A stretch of DNA of 64,000 bases from Luscinia megarhynchos (taxonomy: Eukaryota; Chordata; Aves; Passeriformes; Turdidae). The translations under genes were made by a program, and so were the position numbers. The stretch covers positions 84,570,858 to 84,634,857 of the forward strand of contig CM067565.1 of the NCBI GenBank assembly GCA_034336665.1, given 5' to 3'. Below the pieces are notes generated by a model, which was not told the DNA's origin, did no database searches, and saw only the letters and a list, made by a program, of their open reading frames with translations. This document shows, piece by piece, positions 1 to 24,600 of this stretch; positions within the stretch are counted from its first letter, which is position 1; every line of letters starts with the position of its first letter.

Positions 1-3000
1 GGAGGTGTCTTTCACCCAACACAGCCAATAAACCTCTGGTTTTTTTCTATCCACTGCTGCCATCCAGGTGAGGTGAGGGTAGCCTCCTAGTTCTCAGCAT
101 TCTGGGTTGTTTCATCAATAGATGAATACCAGATGCCTCATTTAGAACCTTAAAATTCTGTAGACAACCAAGTTTTTCCTTGCTGAGGGCTGAATGGGCC
201 TTCCAAATACCTCTGGGTAGATAAATATTGATTTCCACCTTAGTTTTATGTCCATAAAGCTGGAATTGAGGATAAAGGCCTTTCTCAAGGGGGCAGATTC
301 TCTGTTACAGAAAAAGCTGGAAAAAATCAGACCCATTATGGGAAAACAGCCATGAGCAATTTTCCTTCTTATGCAGCAGTTAAATGCTAAGTGTTAGTGC
401 TTGTGATAAGTAGAGAACTTTTTTCTTCTTATCTCAGAAATTCACTTATAAAATTTGCAGTTAATTTCTAATTAGATTGTTTAAACAATTACAATAATCT
501 TGAGGAAACAGCTATAGCATTTTATACCATGGCACAGTATTCTGTATACATCAGTCCAAATGATCCACTAAAGTATTATTAAAACGATAGAACAAATTGC
601 ATTTACACAATATTAAATATACCACAAAGAGTAACTGTGAAAATTGCTGGCATATACAGCTCATCTAACCTTGGAACTCAAATTGCTTTTTTAATTTGCT
701 GCCCTAATCCTGAAACTGGACTTCTGTAAAACTGTATTTCTGTGTTGGGGGGGGGGAAGCACAGATCACAAACATTTACAAACCTATTAAATTACATAGC
801 AGAGAGAGAAATTATCATGTTAAAAAGACTGAGCTGGTAGAACTATACCTGCCCACTCTGCAACAGAGAAATTACTGTCATTTCCCATTATTGCTCTGTC
901 AGAGGTGTCACGGTCGCAGCCCGCAGCTGCGGGGCCAGTCATTTGATTTAATTTCCCTGCCTCTCATGGCACATGCAGGCTGCAGAGAGTGTCAGCTAGG
1001 CTGCTGAAAAGCAATTCTGCCTCTCTAGGCTACCCCAATGTACCAATGTACCTGAGGATCTGCTGGTTTACCTGCCTGAGGTTGCCAACAACCCGTTTGT
1101 GCAGGGGGAAAATTCCACCCTCTCCTATTAATTTCAGCAGGGTGTTCACTTTAATGCTTAGTAATGCCACTGGAAGTGTTGGTGTAATTTCACGGGGAGT
1201 GTAATTGCAAGTTAACTTTGTGGCTGATCTCTTCAACAGATGGAAGCAGGGTGGGGGTGGTGATGAAACCCACAGGAAATGGGTGCTGCTGTAGGAAAAT
1301 GCAGATGGAAAAAAGGAGACACATAAGAACAGAGAAATGGAAGAGAGAGAGAGAGAGATATCAAGGAACCAGGGGGCCTTGAAACATATGGCAGAGGGAG
1401 GATGCTCTGAATGACCACTTCTTTAGAGAAAATTGAACATAACTAAAAAGAGTATGAAGAATTCAATATAAATTACAGATACCAAATCCTTTAAGAGATA
1501 TACACAAAAACATACAGTGTGGTGGTCAGGTTCTCTGGGACCCTTGCACCCAAGTCCCTGCTCCTCAGCAGATGCTTAGGCCATAATCAATCTGCCTACA
1601 TCTTACCCATGCTGTGGCACTCGTGTTTCCTAGAGCCTCCATGCTTGCTATGGCCAGTGGCAAACTCCAGGAACAGGACTCAGTCAGAATTTGCTGTCTC
1701 AATACACGTACTTCTCAGCAAATCCCTCAGGACCAGTTTCACAGAAATGCAGATTTACAACATCTCAATAGATTCCTTGAGCCTGGGCACCTCAGCAACC
1801 TAGGTGTCATGATGTTTTGCCTCTCTGAGGTAATGTGAGGATAAAAGACAGGTACCAAGGAGACCTCTTGGCACATCAGGCCCAGCACCATGGCCGTTCT
1901 GCTGCCAGGACCCAAGGTAAGGTCTCCACAGGAGATGGTTTTGCTCCACAAAATGCACCAGCACTCTGCTCTGCTTTGCTCCAGATTTGAGGGTGTGACA
2001 GGCATGCACCCTGAGTGCCGCTATGCCACTTTTATCCCAAATCTAGAGCAGGTGATGAATTTTTGGTCAATAACTTTTCTGCATGAATGCACACCTCTAG
2101 AAACATAAAGAAGTTGGGAGTGTCAGAGCAATCCTTAAAACTGAACCAAAGGGGGCATCAGGGAGGAGGAAATTTTGACTGAAGCTCAGCTGTCTGCATC
2201 CAGCACAGCCTGACCACAGGCAGGGATTTGCTCCCGCTTCCTATGGCAGTGGTTGGAGGAGGCGTGCGTAACAATAACCTTGGCAGTCACTGCCTGCTCT
2301 GGGAAGTATTTTATTCATCTAGGTACACATTACACATTGAAAAAATTTCATCAGAGTTTTAAAAGACAATAGTTCAGACGTGCTTGATCTGTGGACTATA
2401 AATACAGGTGAGAGGAAAGGAGGCCTAACAAACCAGTGCATCACCAAACAGTAACTGCAGATAAATTTCAGGGCTGAAGGCCAGCTTTAAGTATATGGCG
2501 GTGTTTTATGTATTGCCTATGACCACAAAGTGAGGAAGCAAGGATGAGAGGCACTGTACGTAATAACGAGGTCCTCGATTATTTTAAGAAACTAGGATTC
2601 TTCTGGGGCTTTTCCCCCTACTCTGTTTCTGAACTCAGTGGATATAAGATCATCCTGAAAAGAAAGCAATCCTGATAATTTGAATTAATATTCAGGGGGG
2701 AAAACTCACAGACTTTTTGTTTTTAGAGTTTTTTCATGCCAGTCCCCTCCCAAGCACATCCTATTTTTGTGGCCTATAAACCAAAGACTGCAAAGAACTG
2801 ATGATGAGTGTTAGTGTGCAAAGTGAGAGCCATTGCTCTAATTTGTGTAGTGACAGTGCACAGACAGGTATGAAAAACTATTTGTTTACATACTGTGTAA
2901 ATATCAACTAAATAATTCTTTTCAAATAGATGTGGAAGTAGGTAATTTTTCATTGAAATGTGATTGGTACTGTGATCTGTGTTCAAACTTAGGTTAGAAA

Positions 3001-3321
3001 ACTTGAACTCAGGCCTCTGAAGTTTAATGGTGCATTTATGGTCCCAAAAATGAGTGTTGTGGTTTTCACAGAGGGCAGGTAGATCTGCTGCCCCTGGACT
3101 CAGCCAATAGTGCAGCTCTGTTGAACTATCTTTGAAAATACGCGTGCAAGTTTGAAAATTGCACCTGGAGCCATTTGTCCAAACGCATCTTATAGAAAAG
3201 CTTTGTAAGATTCCAGATTTTAGCTCAGAATTGCTGGCCACCTGTCCTTAGGTACAGGACCAGGGCGTATGTGATTGCTAGCAGGGGAAATGGGGGAGGA
3301 ACAGGGAAAATGACTAACTGG
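1..3321. other. Gene-free region upstream of the calmodulin promoter
   Basis: No coding exon or RNA gene is supported. Open frames on both strands are short, lack splice context and resemble no family I know. Local features are a run of ten G at 747-756, a perfect 14-bp palindrome at 920-933 and a GA dinucleotide run at 1342-1357. The DNA is AT-rich with few CpGs until the CR1 fragment near 3322. It may hold distal regulatory sequence for the downstream gene, but nothing visible proves that. Confidence 0.6.
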
Positions 3322-3549
3322 GGAGGTTGAGGCTGGACATTGGGAAGAATTTGTGCACAGAAATGGAGATGAGGCATTGGAATGGGCTGCCCAGGGAGCT
3401 GCTGGCGGAGTCACCGTTCCCGGAGGTGTTTGAAGGAAAGCCTGGACGTGGCACTCGGTGCCGTGGTCTGGGTACACGGTGCTGATCGGTCACGGGCTGG
3501 ACTCGACGGCCCCAGAGATGTTTTTCAGTCGAATTGATTCTGTGCAATC
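3322..3549 (+). mobile_element. CR1 LINE 3'-end fragment, + orientation
   Basis: The segment reads as the 3' end of an avian CR1 retrotransposon. It has the 'ggttgaggctggacatt' block, then 'gaatgggctgcccagggagc', 'gaggtgtttgaaggaaagcc' and the terminal 'gaattgattctgtg'. CR1 elements are usually 5'-truncated and end in short ATTCTGTG-type repeats, as here, so only about 230 bp remains and no reverse-transcriptase frame is present. It sits directly against the CpG island and keeps several CpGs, which is unusual for an old CR1. Recognition is from memory of the family consensus. Confidence 0.88.
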
Positions 3550-3863
3550 TGTTCTTTTAAACAACGCTACCAAGCGACGAAGCATCTCTAGCTTGCAGCG
3601 CGAGTGCGAATTTTTCTGGACTGTGCTGGAAGCAGAGCGAGCCTCATTCGCTAACTCTGCGTGGGTGAGGCTTTCCGGAGCCGAGCACGGAGATAACGGC
3701 TCCAGCCGCTGTGGCAAAGGCGCAGCCGGGGCCGCTCTGCCGCCCTGGGCCGGGGCCCGGCGCGGAGCAGCGGCGGCGGGGCCGCGGGGCCGCTCCGGCC
3801 CTCACGCACTGCGGGCGGGGGGAGGGGCGCCCGCCTTCCCGGCCCAGAGTGTGCATGTCCGAG

Positions 3864-3871
3864 TGACGCAT
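3864..3871 (+). promoter_or_regulatory. CALM2: CRE/AP-1-like site TGACGCAT
   Basis: TGACGCAT differs from the canonical CRE (TGACGTCA) but keeps the TGACG half-site. It lies about 25 bp upstream of the CCAAT box in the calmodulin CpG island. This suggests input from CREB/ATF or AP-1 proteins. That is inference from the motif alone. Confidence 0.4.
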
Positions 3872-3886
3872 TGCAGGTACGAACCC

Positions 3887-3895
3887 ACCAATCAG
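3887..3895 (+). promoter_or_regulatory. CALM2: CCAAT box (NF-Y type), ACCAATCAG
   Basis: ACCAATCAG followed by CG is a near-ideal NF-Y site. It lies roughly 350 bp upstream of the probable transcription start, farther than the usual 60-100 bp. It may therefore serve a more upstream start within the island, or act as a distal promoter element. Confidence 0.5.
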
Positions 3896-4216
3896 CGCCC
3901 TCCTCGCGGAGTCCCCACACTCCTCGGCATTTTTTGCCTAAAATCCTCTTCCGCGCAGAGAAATAGTCCCTAGCCCCGGCCCCCGCCCCCCTTCTCTACC
4001 TCCCCCCGCTCCCCCGCCGTTTTACAGGCGTTGCTCGCCCCTATTTCCCGCACCCCGCTCCTTCCTGCGGCGGGGCTCTGGGGCAGGAGAGCGGCACTCG
4101 GGGTGCGGGGTGCCCTGCCGAGGCGGGCGCGAAGAGCCGGGACTCGTTTCTCAGCGCGGTTCACTGTCAGGGGAGGGGGGAGGGAGCGGCGCGGAGCGAT
4201 CCGGGCGGTGAGGCGG

Positions 4217-4223
4217 TTTATGA
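4217..4223 (+). promoter_or_regulatory. CALM2: TATA-like element (TTTATGA) of the proximal promoter
   Basis: TTTATGA is the only AT-rich heptamer in several hundred bases of GC-rich sequence. It lies about 28-30 bp before an initiator-like TCAGTG at about 4249. That spacing fits a TATA box directing a start near 4248 and a 5' UTR of about 97 nt. The start site itself is inferred, not seen. Confidence 0.45.
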
Positions 4224-4247
4224 GACGCTGCCGGCGGGCGGGCAGGA

Positions 4248-4344
4248 CTCAGTGTGAGGCGAGCCGTGCAGCGGGCAGGTCGCGCAGCGTGCGCCCCGTG
4301 CAGCCCTCAGCTCCCACCGCACCCCGCAGCCAGGCCGGGCCACC
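4248..4344 (+). other. CALM2: Probable 5' UTR of CALM2
   Basis: This is GC-rich sequence between the inferred start and the ATG. It ends in GCCACC directly before ATG, and exon 2 begins with G, so the spliced mRNA has a strong Kozak context. The 5' boundary rests on the TATA-like element and is approximate. CpG-island promoters often use several start sites. Confidence 0.45.
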
Positions 4345-16289
<11,945 letters not shown>

Positions 16290-17148
16290 AGACGTTGTAC
16301 AGAATGTGTTAAATTTCTTGTACAAAATTGTTTATTTGCCTTTTCTCTGTTTGTAACTTATCTGTAAAAGGTTTTTCCCTTACTGTCAAAAAATTATGCA
16401 TGTATAGTAATTAGAAGGCCATTCCTCCATGTTTTTCTCCTTTATCTTACTGTCATTGTTCTGATTTTTGGAAAATTGATCTAAGTAACAAATGTTGCAT
16501 GTGGCTTACTCTGGATATTTAAGCCCTTCTGCACATCTAAAGTTAGATAAAGTTGGTTAACTGAGGGAACATCTGGATTGTCTATTAAAAAAGTAGCTTT
16601 CTCTAGGAGACTTAGGTATGACTAGTGTGACAAGTTACATAAAGTAAGCTAGGGTTTACCAGGCATTAGCTGTTCCTTGGTTAAAGTAACATGCTGGTTC
16701 TAGTTCTCGAGTACATAGGAGTTTTTCTATAGGAGTTTTTTCCCTATTCTGTGGTGGGAGGATAAGGCTCTTGCAGCTTAACTGCAGGATGAAACAATGT
16801 GAAAGGGATATATCATGCAGCTAATGCACTGTAAAAGTCATTCTCCTAGCTTACTTCACAGTAACTTGTTTGTGGCCATACCTGTAACATGTTGTTGAAA
16901 TGTGGAGTCTTAACGTTGTAGACGATTGACAGTCAACAATATGAAACTTAAGTTGCACTAATGCAAAACGGGTGATTTATCCAGGTACTCGTACACAAGT
17001 TTTTTTTGTACTGCTGGTCCTGTGCCAGAAAACATTTTCTCCTCTTGTTACTATGCTTTTTAAACTTTGTTTAGCCACTTATTTTCAAAAAAATCTGCTT
17101 ATGGCACGATTTGCCTCAAATCCATTCCAAGTTGTATATTTGTTTTCC

Positions 17149-17154
17149 AATAAA
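17149..17154 (+). terminator. CALM2: Proximal poly(A) signal AATAAA of CALM2
   Basis: The canonical hexamer is followed about 20-25 nt later by the point where, from memory, the human CALM2 mRNA ends (ttacccata). T- and TG-rich sequence follows. Confidence 0.8.
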
Positions 17155-17409
17155 AAATTACAATTTACCCATACTGTTTCAATGTATCCTTGAATTATTT
17201 ACAGGAATTGTTCAATGCAGTTGCTGCTCTGTGTTTCAGTATGTAGCAGTTTGGTTTGCTTATGCAATGGATTGGCTGTCTTAAAATAGCTTGGAAGGTG
17301 AAAACTTAGTCCTTAAACTCTGGCCCTTAATAGTATTGTTGACTTGAAGAAGCTTTCTTACTAGTAGTTTAAAATGTATTTTACAGTCTTGTGTGGAGCT
17401 TGGTGCTTC

Positions 17410-17415
17410 AATAAA
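17410..17415 (+). terminator. CALM2: Possible distal poly(A) signal AATAAA of CALM2
   Basis: A second canonical hexamer lies 261 bp after the first, on the same strand and with no intervening gene. Use of this site would make a slightly longer mRNA. Its activity is not shown by sequence alone. Confidence 0.45.
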
Positions 17416-18598
17416 CTTACGTAGTGACTGGCTATGCCCACTATCTGTAGACATTGTGAACTGGATGTTGACCTAGTTCAATAGTTGACCTAAAATTAAA
17501 ATTCCTTGTTCGGACAACTAAACCTGTTTGCTTTCTTTTAATTATTTTGGAGTTTATTCCCTGTCAGCTGCTACATTGGGGTAACTTAGCCTCACACTTG
17601 GGCTTTTCTGAAACTGCCATGTCTGAGTTGCCATTCAGGGTGCAGTCAGCTCAAAGTACAGAAGGGAAACATTCTCTTCTTCATTTGTTATTGAGCATGA
17701 CTGTGCTTTTAGCACTAGTTTTTTGTCAAAGTTTAATTTTATTTTTTTTTTTTTAAGTGGAAGACAAACCTGGTTTCTACCAAGGACAAATCCAAGAACT
17801 CAAAGGAATGCCAGAGGCTGCTTGTGCCCCATTGCCTCTTTGCTCTCCTGGCAACAACTGCCTTAACTGTACATCTGCTATGTGGTTATCTTGTTGGGGG
17901 TTCTGCTGCCTTTAAACAAAGCATTGGCTCCTGCCTCTGGGTACCCTCACTGCTCCCAGCTGAGCAGTTACCTAATGTTTTAAAACTGTTCCAGTCATCT
18001 TTGATGTATTTATAATGGCAGTGAGCATCTAAAATTAGGACAGTTGTTCAATCTGAATTCAGGAACACTTAATCAAGTGTTTATGGTCACTGATCTTAAA
18101 GCTCTGCTCTTGGAGGATTATGAATAGCTCTATCGGTTTTCCAGAGGCTTGTCAAAAGTGTTTTGATAGCCAGCATCAGAATTCCTTAGAACTGTTGTTT
18201 GTGTGCTGGCAGTCTGATTCAGGAAGCTTATGCAGTCTAAATTTCCTCGCAGTTAGGATTTGCCTTCTACAAAATAAATCATCAAACTGACACTTCCTAC
18301 CCAGTCTTCATCCTGTGCTCTAAGAGCTTGGGGCAAGACAAACTTAGGATGGTACAGGTTGAGGTGAATTTTTCAGAACCATCAGAACAACCACTTGAGA
18401 TTCTGAATTGCTGGAGTATTGGAAACCTCACTTATATAGGTAAGTAATGCAAACAGGGATCTGACAAGGGTTTTTGGTTTAGCCAATCTGACTTTCAGTA
18501 GGCTGGGAATCACACTTAACCCATTTGGTCTTTGCTACAGCTCAGCATGCATGTGGAAACATCTAAGGTGAAAAGGAGAGGTCCTTCTCCACTGGGAT

Positions 18599-18650
18599 AT
18601 CACAATATTCCAATATTCTGAGTTAGAAGGGACCCACAAGAATCATGAAA
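18599..18650 (-). mobile_element. Short CR1 remnant, - orientation
   Basis: The stretch resembles the reverse complement of a CR1 3' end: a degenerate 'atcacaatatt' start and then 'gttagaagggacccacaag'. Only about 50 bp is recognisable, so the element is either very truncated or very old. Confidence 0.6.
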
Positions 18651-21600
18651 GACTGCCTTGGCCAAGAGAACTGCCTGTGGTCAAATGAACACGTAAGAAG
18701 GCCACTTTTATTTACAGTCACTTCAGCTGCTCCCTGCTTGGGGTGTTTTAGTCTCAGGAATCAAAGCTTCTGGTTTTGTTTAGGGTGACTGTCCATGTTG
18801 CTGTTACATAAATGAAATGGCTGATTTCTAGGTCAGTAATTGAAGTCTTACAGCCCTGTTTACTTAGTTCTTTAACTGCAGGATGGGAGTGGTAGATTTC
18901 AGTACTTTCTGCTAATGGAGTAAAGTCTTCTGAGATGCAGTAAGTCAAGTGTGGTGGAAGCTCATGGCGTTGGTCATGAACCTTTTGGCTGAGGTGTGCT
19001 TGCAAGGTCCTTCTGCAATTGTGAAGCAGGCCTTGGGTCACTCTAGGCAGTTTCCCGGAGGTGTGTGTGCTGGGAATGCTCCTGACATGCCAAGTTCAGC
19101 TTCTGATAGCTTTACAAGAGATAATCCATCATCTTGTCAAATAGCATGGAGGTTCTCATGTTCTGTTCCAGCTGAAACAAAAGCCTTTGTAGCACAACAG
19201 TGCAGTAAAACAGCTGGTGGTGTTTTAGTCCAAACTGGACATGGAGGTGGAGATCTTGGGCCCAAAGACTTCTCCCTTAGTGTGTAGACCTAAGGGCATA
19301 TCCTACTGATCCCTTGATGGGAGGGAATAAAGACAGATTGATCTTAGTAGCACCACTGGCAAGGGGAGATGGGCATATATTCGAAAGTACTCTTTGACCA
19401 GGAGAAAATACTTTTGCAGTAAGTGGTAAAATACAGGTGTGGAATCTGTGCAGATTCAAAACCTAGCTGATGACATGCTGGGCAGATGTCTCCAGCAGAT
19501 CCTGCTTTGATCAGGGACTTGGCCTAGCTGATCTCAAGAGGTTTGTGCCAAGCTAAATGATTCCCAGAAGTGCTCCCTGCTCGCATCCTGGGCTTACCAT
19601 TGTGTCCAGCCCTACCTTCATCTGGCAATCCTTCCAGTGAAGGAGGATGAACAGTTTGCATGTCACAGCCTGGTAAGTCAAAGTAGTCTCAAACTCATCC
19701 TAGCAGTGTTAGGAATGGCCAGGCAGGACTAGGATACCACCTCAAGGTTATAGGTGAGCTGTCCTGAAAAAGCTTCCCATAATCACTTGTGGCTGTGGAG
19801 TTTCAATGGGGGAAATACATGGCTGGATGAGGAATAGCAGTAGCTGGTGAATTTGCAGCTTGTTAGGATAACATTTACTAAATTAATGATAGCTAATGGC
19901 TAAAGGAGAAGGTTAGTGAGGATTAAGGACCTGCTAATAAGATCAGTCTTATTATTTGGGTGATACTATAGCTTAGAAGGTTGCTGAGCAGGTACTGCAG
20001 GAGTGCAGCTGATGGCCCCCCTGCAGGCAATGCACACTGGGTGTTTTGGCTTTCAGCCATCGGTCTCCAAAGACTGGGCTCTCAGGGCTACTGCAGCTGT
20101 GCCTGCTGCTCTGGCAGAGTGGGCTGCTCTCGGAAATTGCTCACCAACAACCTGGGCACAACGAGTAGTAAAATTACTGCTTTCCTGCATTTATGTGTGT
20201 CACTTCTACGACTATTCTGTGTTCATTGGACTCGGTCCAGTTAAGAGAAAAACTGGTTTGCTAACTGTTGAATAACTAAGGGGAGTTCCTTAGTTCTTCC
20301 TTGCCAGCCATTTCCAGTGAAGGTGGGTGGGAAATAGTAGAGACACTTGAAAATTTCTCTTTCAAATACTGCTTTTAAAAATGGCTTTTCTATGGAAGTC
20401 TTCATGTTGTAATGGACAATTAAGGAAGTTTAATTCAGTTTTTAAAATCAGACTCTTCAGTTAGAACATTCTGCAAAACTTCTGTAAAATTGAGTGTCAG
20501 AAAGTAATCTTTTTTTACCTGTGAGAATAGTAGGTATTTGAGATGGCAATGTTTATATTAATAATCTGGGGGATGCAATGTAAGTATAAAGGAGAAAAAT
20601 GCCATCTTCAACCAAAAGGGACAAGTCTGAAACTTGTGTACTACATTTTATACCTATGCTTAACAGAACCTTGGAAAGGAGATTGAATCATCTTTGGGAC
20701 AGAGAAAGATGATGGAGAATTTGAGAGATCTCTTTTCTATTTATACCTCGCTTTATCACTAGTACAGTTTTGTGATTGGAATGAGGAGAACTAGCTTACA
20801 TCTGCTCCAGTTTCTGGTTTTTGAAAGAAGTTCTCTCTTCCAAGGGATAGGTACAGCTTGTCAGGTTATCTACTCTGTTTTTGAAGAATTCAGTTGTTGA
20901 TAGCTATGTATACACTAAAGAAAGGAGGATTTTAGGACTTACACTGTTTGTGAAGAAGATACTGAAACTACTGAAGTAGGGATGAGGACCTTAGTTGTCC
21001 AGTTTCTTGTAAGGGCAAGTCTGATGCCATAGTGTCATATTCAGATGATGTAAAATAGCAGTTTTGAAATGGTTAACTCCCTTTTAGCTGCTCCTTTGGA
21101 AACTAATTCCTATGGCTTTTTAAAATAAGAACTATGGAGAAGATAGCTTTTATTTCAGTGTCCTGAACTGAGAGTCCTGGGATACTGTTCAAGAAATTGT
21201 GCAAAGATCAACTGGGACACCTTCAGACACAGAAGATGACTTTAACAGTAATAGCCTAAAAACTGAGGCATATTCCCTGCACAACTCTGGTTGGGTGATT
21301 TGACACAATAACTCCTGATGGCGTTATTGAGAGTTTCAGCCTCAGGCTGTTGAAGAATGGGTCTGCTTTCTACTGGTTACTGTATGTATGCAGAGTAGCA
21401 GGTAGTTCCTGCTCTAAGATTCTGCCATTCAAACAGAATGTCATGCAGTGTTCTGTAGTGACTGCACACTGATAACTTGGCTTTTTTAGGAGGAGCTGAA
21501 CAGGAAATTATAGTGAAAAAAGGAGATGGAAAAGAAAGGGAATGAAAGAATATAAAATTAGGAGAATAGCATGAGAGGAAGACAAAAGTTTGATGCAAAT

Positions 21601-24600
21601 GTCTAATAATTGGTGCAAGATTAATCCACCACTGTTTTCTGAATAATAGCAACACTCCAGAGCTGGAACTGCTGCCTTGTTCCTGCAGGGTGTTCTCAAA
21701 TGGCAATGGTTTATATATTTCTAGTGGCCCCTAAAGCTAGAATAGAGTATTTAGATTGTTCCAATTGCATAATTAATCTTCACCTTGCAGATCAGACCTT
21801 TGGGTAGGCATGTACTTGCTCAGGAGTTAAACTTCCCTATTAGTAAAACAGTATTTTTATCAATAGTAATTGACACCCCGGTCAGCAAACAACGCCAGCT
21901 CTCCATTAAGTCATTTAGGTATCACTATCTTGTGCTGGCTTCCTTGTGACAAGGCAACCCTCAGAGGTCAGACAGGCTTGAAAATTGGGTAGTTGCTGAC
22001 TGTATCATCACAACAGCACATCCCTGCTCCTGTGGTACCTTCTTAAAAGGCACCTGCTTTTTGGCAGACAGAAAAGTGATACTAATGGAGAGAAGGAATT
22101 TCTGCTAGCTTTTCATGTGTCCAAAATTGCAGGAAAATTGTCTGTTTCTGGACTGAATGCTATTTTTTTTTTATCTGAGAGGTTTTTTGCTATGCTAGAA
22201 TACACAGCCCATGAAATTAAAGGGGAAAAAGAGGATCAGCTCTGTCATCTTCCCACTCTGTCATGATTTCTGAGCCATTGGATGATTTGCAACCCCAGGA
22301 AGGCTGTGGGGTTTCACAGTTCCCTCAATTTTTAAGATATTTAAGACAGACTATTTTTTTTTCTATTAAATAACCACTGTTTTTTCAAATACTAATTAAA
22401 CCTGGGTCCTTCGAAAGACCTGTGAAGCTCCCTGTATCTGAAAAGCAGAGTCTTTTATTGCTGCCAAATTAGTCACAAAGACTAGGAAAATCATAATTTA
22501 AGGTCTACTCTAAAGCTCTATGGTCAGTGTAGTCTTTGCATTGATTCAGAAGGTCTTGAATATGCTTAAAAGTAAAGCTTAATGAATTGGGATGTGTGAC
22601 AATTTCCAGTAATTTGGAATTGATTCACAAAGCAATGTAATATGTCATTTTAAAGATGATAGAACTAAGGTACTGCATAATTGATTTGCATTTTCAACTT
22701 TGAGAATGCTAGGCATTTTTCCATGGAGTTAATAATGGTATTTATTTATACATACATTGCACTTTAAAAGGCTGCCAGGATAAAAAGTATTAGAGGATTG
22801 TCTTCTGTTGATTCTCTGAGTAAGTCATCCCCACCAGGCAGATTAAAAGCCAGTTTGGAAGTTCATCTAAAAACCAAGAGCAAAGAAGCACTTTAGCAAT
22901 TCTTCTTGTCATTTTAATCATTCATTATTCTGCCAACAGGACAAGTTCCTTCATTTTTGAAATGGATTGTGACGCCCAGGCTAATCATGAAGGGAAGCTA
23001 TGCCTCCCTGCCAGCTTTTCCATCCCCTTCCACTGTAGCATACCTGGATTGATGCTGTGGGGGTTTCTGCAGGCAGTAGCTTCCCTAAAACCTTTAAAAT
23101 CCTTTTGTGGTTCTTTGCTGGGCTGTGGAAGGAATGCTACAAAATAATCTCTTTTGTCAGTTTTTTTCTTTCCCTTGAAGGCCTGTGTTCTGCCTTTCCC
23201 CAAGGAAGCATTAGCTAAGGAGACCCATCTCCACATACTGTGAAGAAATCTTCATGTGGTCCAAGCTGGAGGTCCCTAAATTGCCATGATGTAGATTCAT
23301 CATTTATCTGGCATAAATTACACTTGAACATGGGTGTTATTGCCAGGATTCTGATAAATTCTCTTTTGGCTACTGAAGAGATGTATAAAATGTTTTTGCT
23401 GGTTTTCTCTTCTTTATAAGAGAAGCGTCACTACACAAGTGTTGAAATTGAAGAAAACAGGCAAAGGGGTTCATACACACGGTCCTTGCTTTCTTGGCTG
23501 CCTCTATCTAAAGCCTGCTTACATGTTAGTAGTTGAAAAATAATTAAAGTCAATCATTTGCTTGTGAAGCAGATTGGAAGTACTATCAAGCCTGAGACCT
23601 TATTTCTCACCTGCATTTGAGAGAAGAGTACCTCCTTGCATTCTGACTGTGAAGTGTAGGCAAGCAGTTATTGAGGTAATAAGCTGAACATTCTTAAGCA
23701 AACTGGCAGTTTTCAGAGAACATCTGATGCAATTACACTTTCTATCAGAAGCATGGGGAAAATGCATCCCATATTAAAATGTGTATGTTTATGTCTTCAG
23801 CCCTCTCTTCTGCACCTAGCCGGAGCAGCCTGTTTTCACCAAAAATGCTGATAGTTACACCCATTCACTGTTTGCTTAGTAGGATGAAAGGAGTCCTGTA
23901 AATGGTATCCTCCACTTGAGTTGGGCCTTTTTTCCTCAAAGGGGAAAGGCAAATTTTAACTTGCCAAGGGGCAAAATGTCACTGCTGATCTAGTACAACT
24001 CTGAGGAGTACTCTAGCCAATTTGGACAAGAGGCTTCTCTTGGCTTTTCATAGCTCTGGATTGTTTTGCTATTTCAATAGGTTTTGTAAGACTCTATTTA
24101 TAATTTCACTGACAAAAGATTTAGGATGATGGCATTGGTTTGTGCTTTCATCAGCTTTTGACTAATTAAAATAAAGACAAATAGAGAGTTTCCATTTCCA
24201 ATCTGCCTTTAGAGAATAAACTGCTCAAGAAACCCAAGTTACCTGCTCAATCAGCCACTGTTATTGGTAGTTATGCTGTGTGACATCACCTGCAAGAAGC
24301 CCAACTCAACAAGTGAGACCCACATGCAGTTTCGAAGGAGAAGGCAGAGGAGGGTTGTCTATCTGTAAACCAAAGGTTGTATCTTGCTACCAAGTGCTTC
24401 TGTGTGTTTTCTTCCTATTTTTGGAGGGATGACAGGGACAATGTTAGCAACATACTAGTTTAAAGGCACCCTGAAGAAATCCAAGCACCTTATGTTGTAA
24501 AGACAAGGTAAGCATTTATGTAAGAGAAACAGCTGTGGCTCACTTTCAGAGCACAAGTGGGTGGGAGTTCTAGGAATTGCTCTTTTGTGGCTAATATATG

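Larger units (their letters stand above)
16290..17435 (+). other. CALM2: CALM2 3' UTR with two poly(A) signals
   Basis: Blocks such as 'gtacagaatgtgttaaattt', 'tgcaaaacgggtg', 'tgtactgctggtcctgt' and 'ccattccaagttgtatattt' match, from memory, the human CALM2 3' UTR and not that of CALM1. That is the main evidence for the paralogue call. An AATAAA at 17149-17154 predicts a main end near 17175. A second AATAAA at 17410-17415 could give a transcript about 260 nt longer. The deep conservation of noncoding sequence suggests post-transcriptional control. Confidence 0.82.

Noticed and set aside
2774..3241. 155-codon open frame on the - strand
   Set aside because: No recognisable domain, signal or splice context, and ordinary AT-rich composition.
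3458..3973. 171-codon open frame on the + strand upstream of CALM2
   Set aside because: It starts inside the CR1 fragment and runs into the GC-rich promoter. It is a composition artefact.
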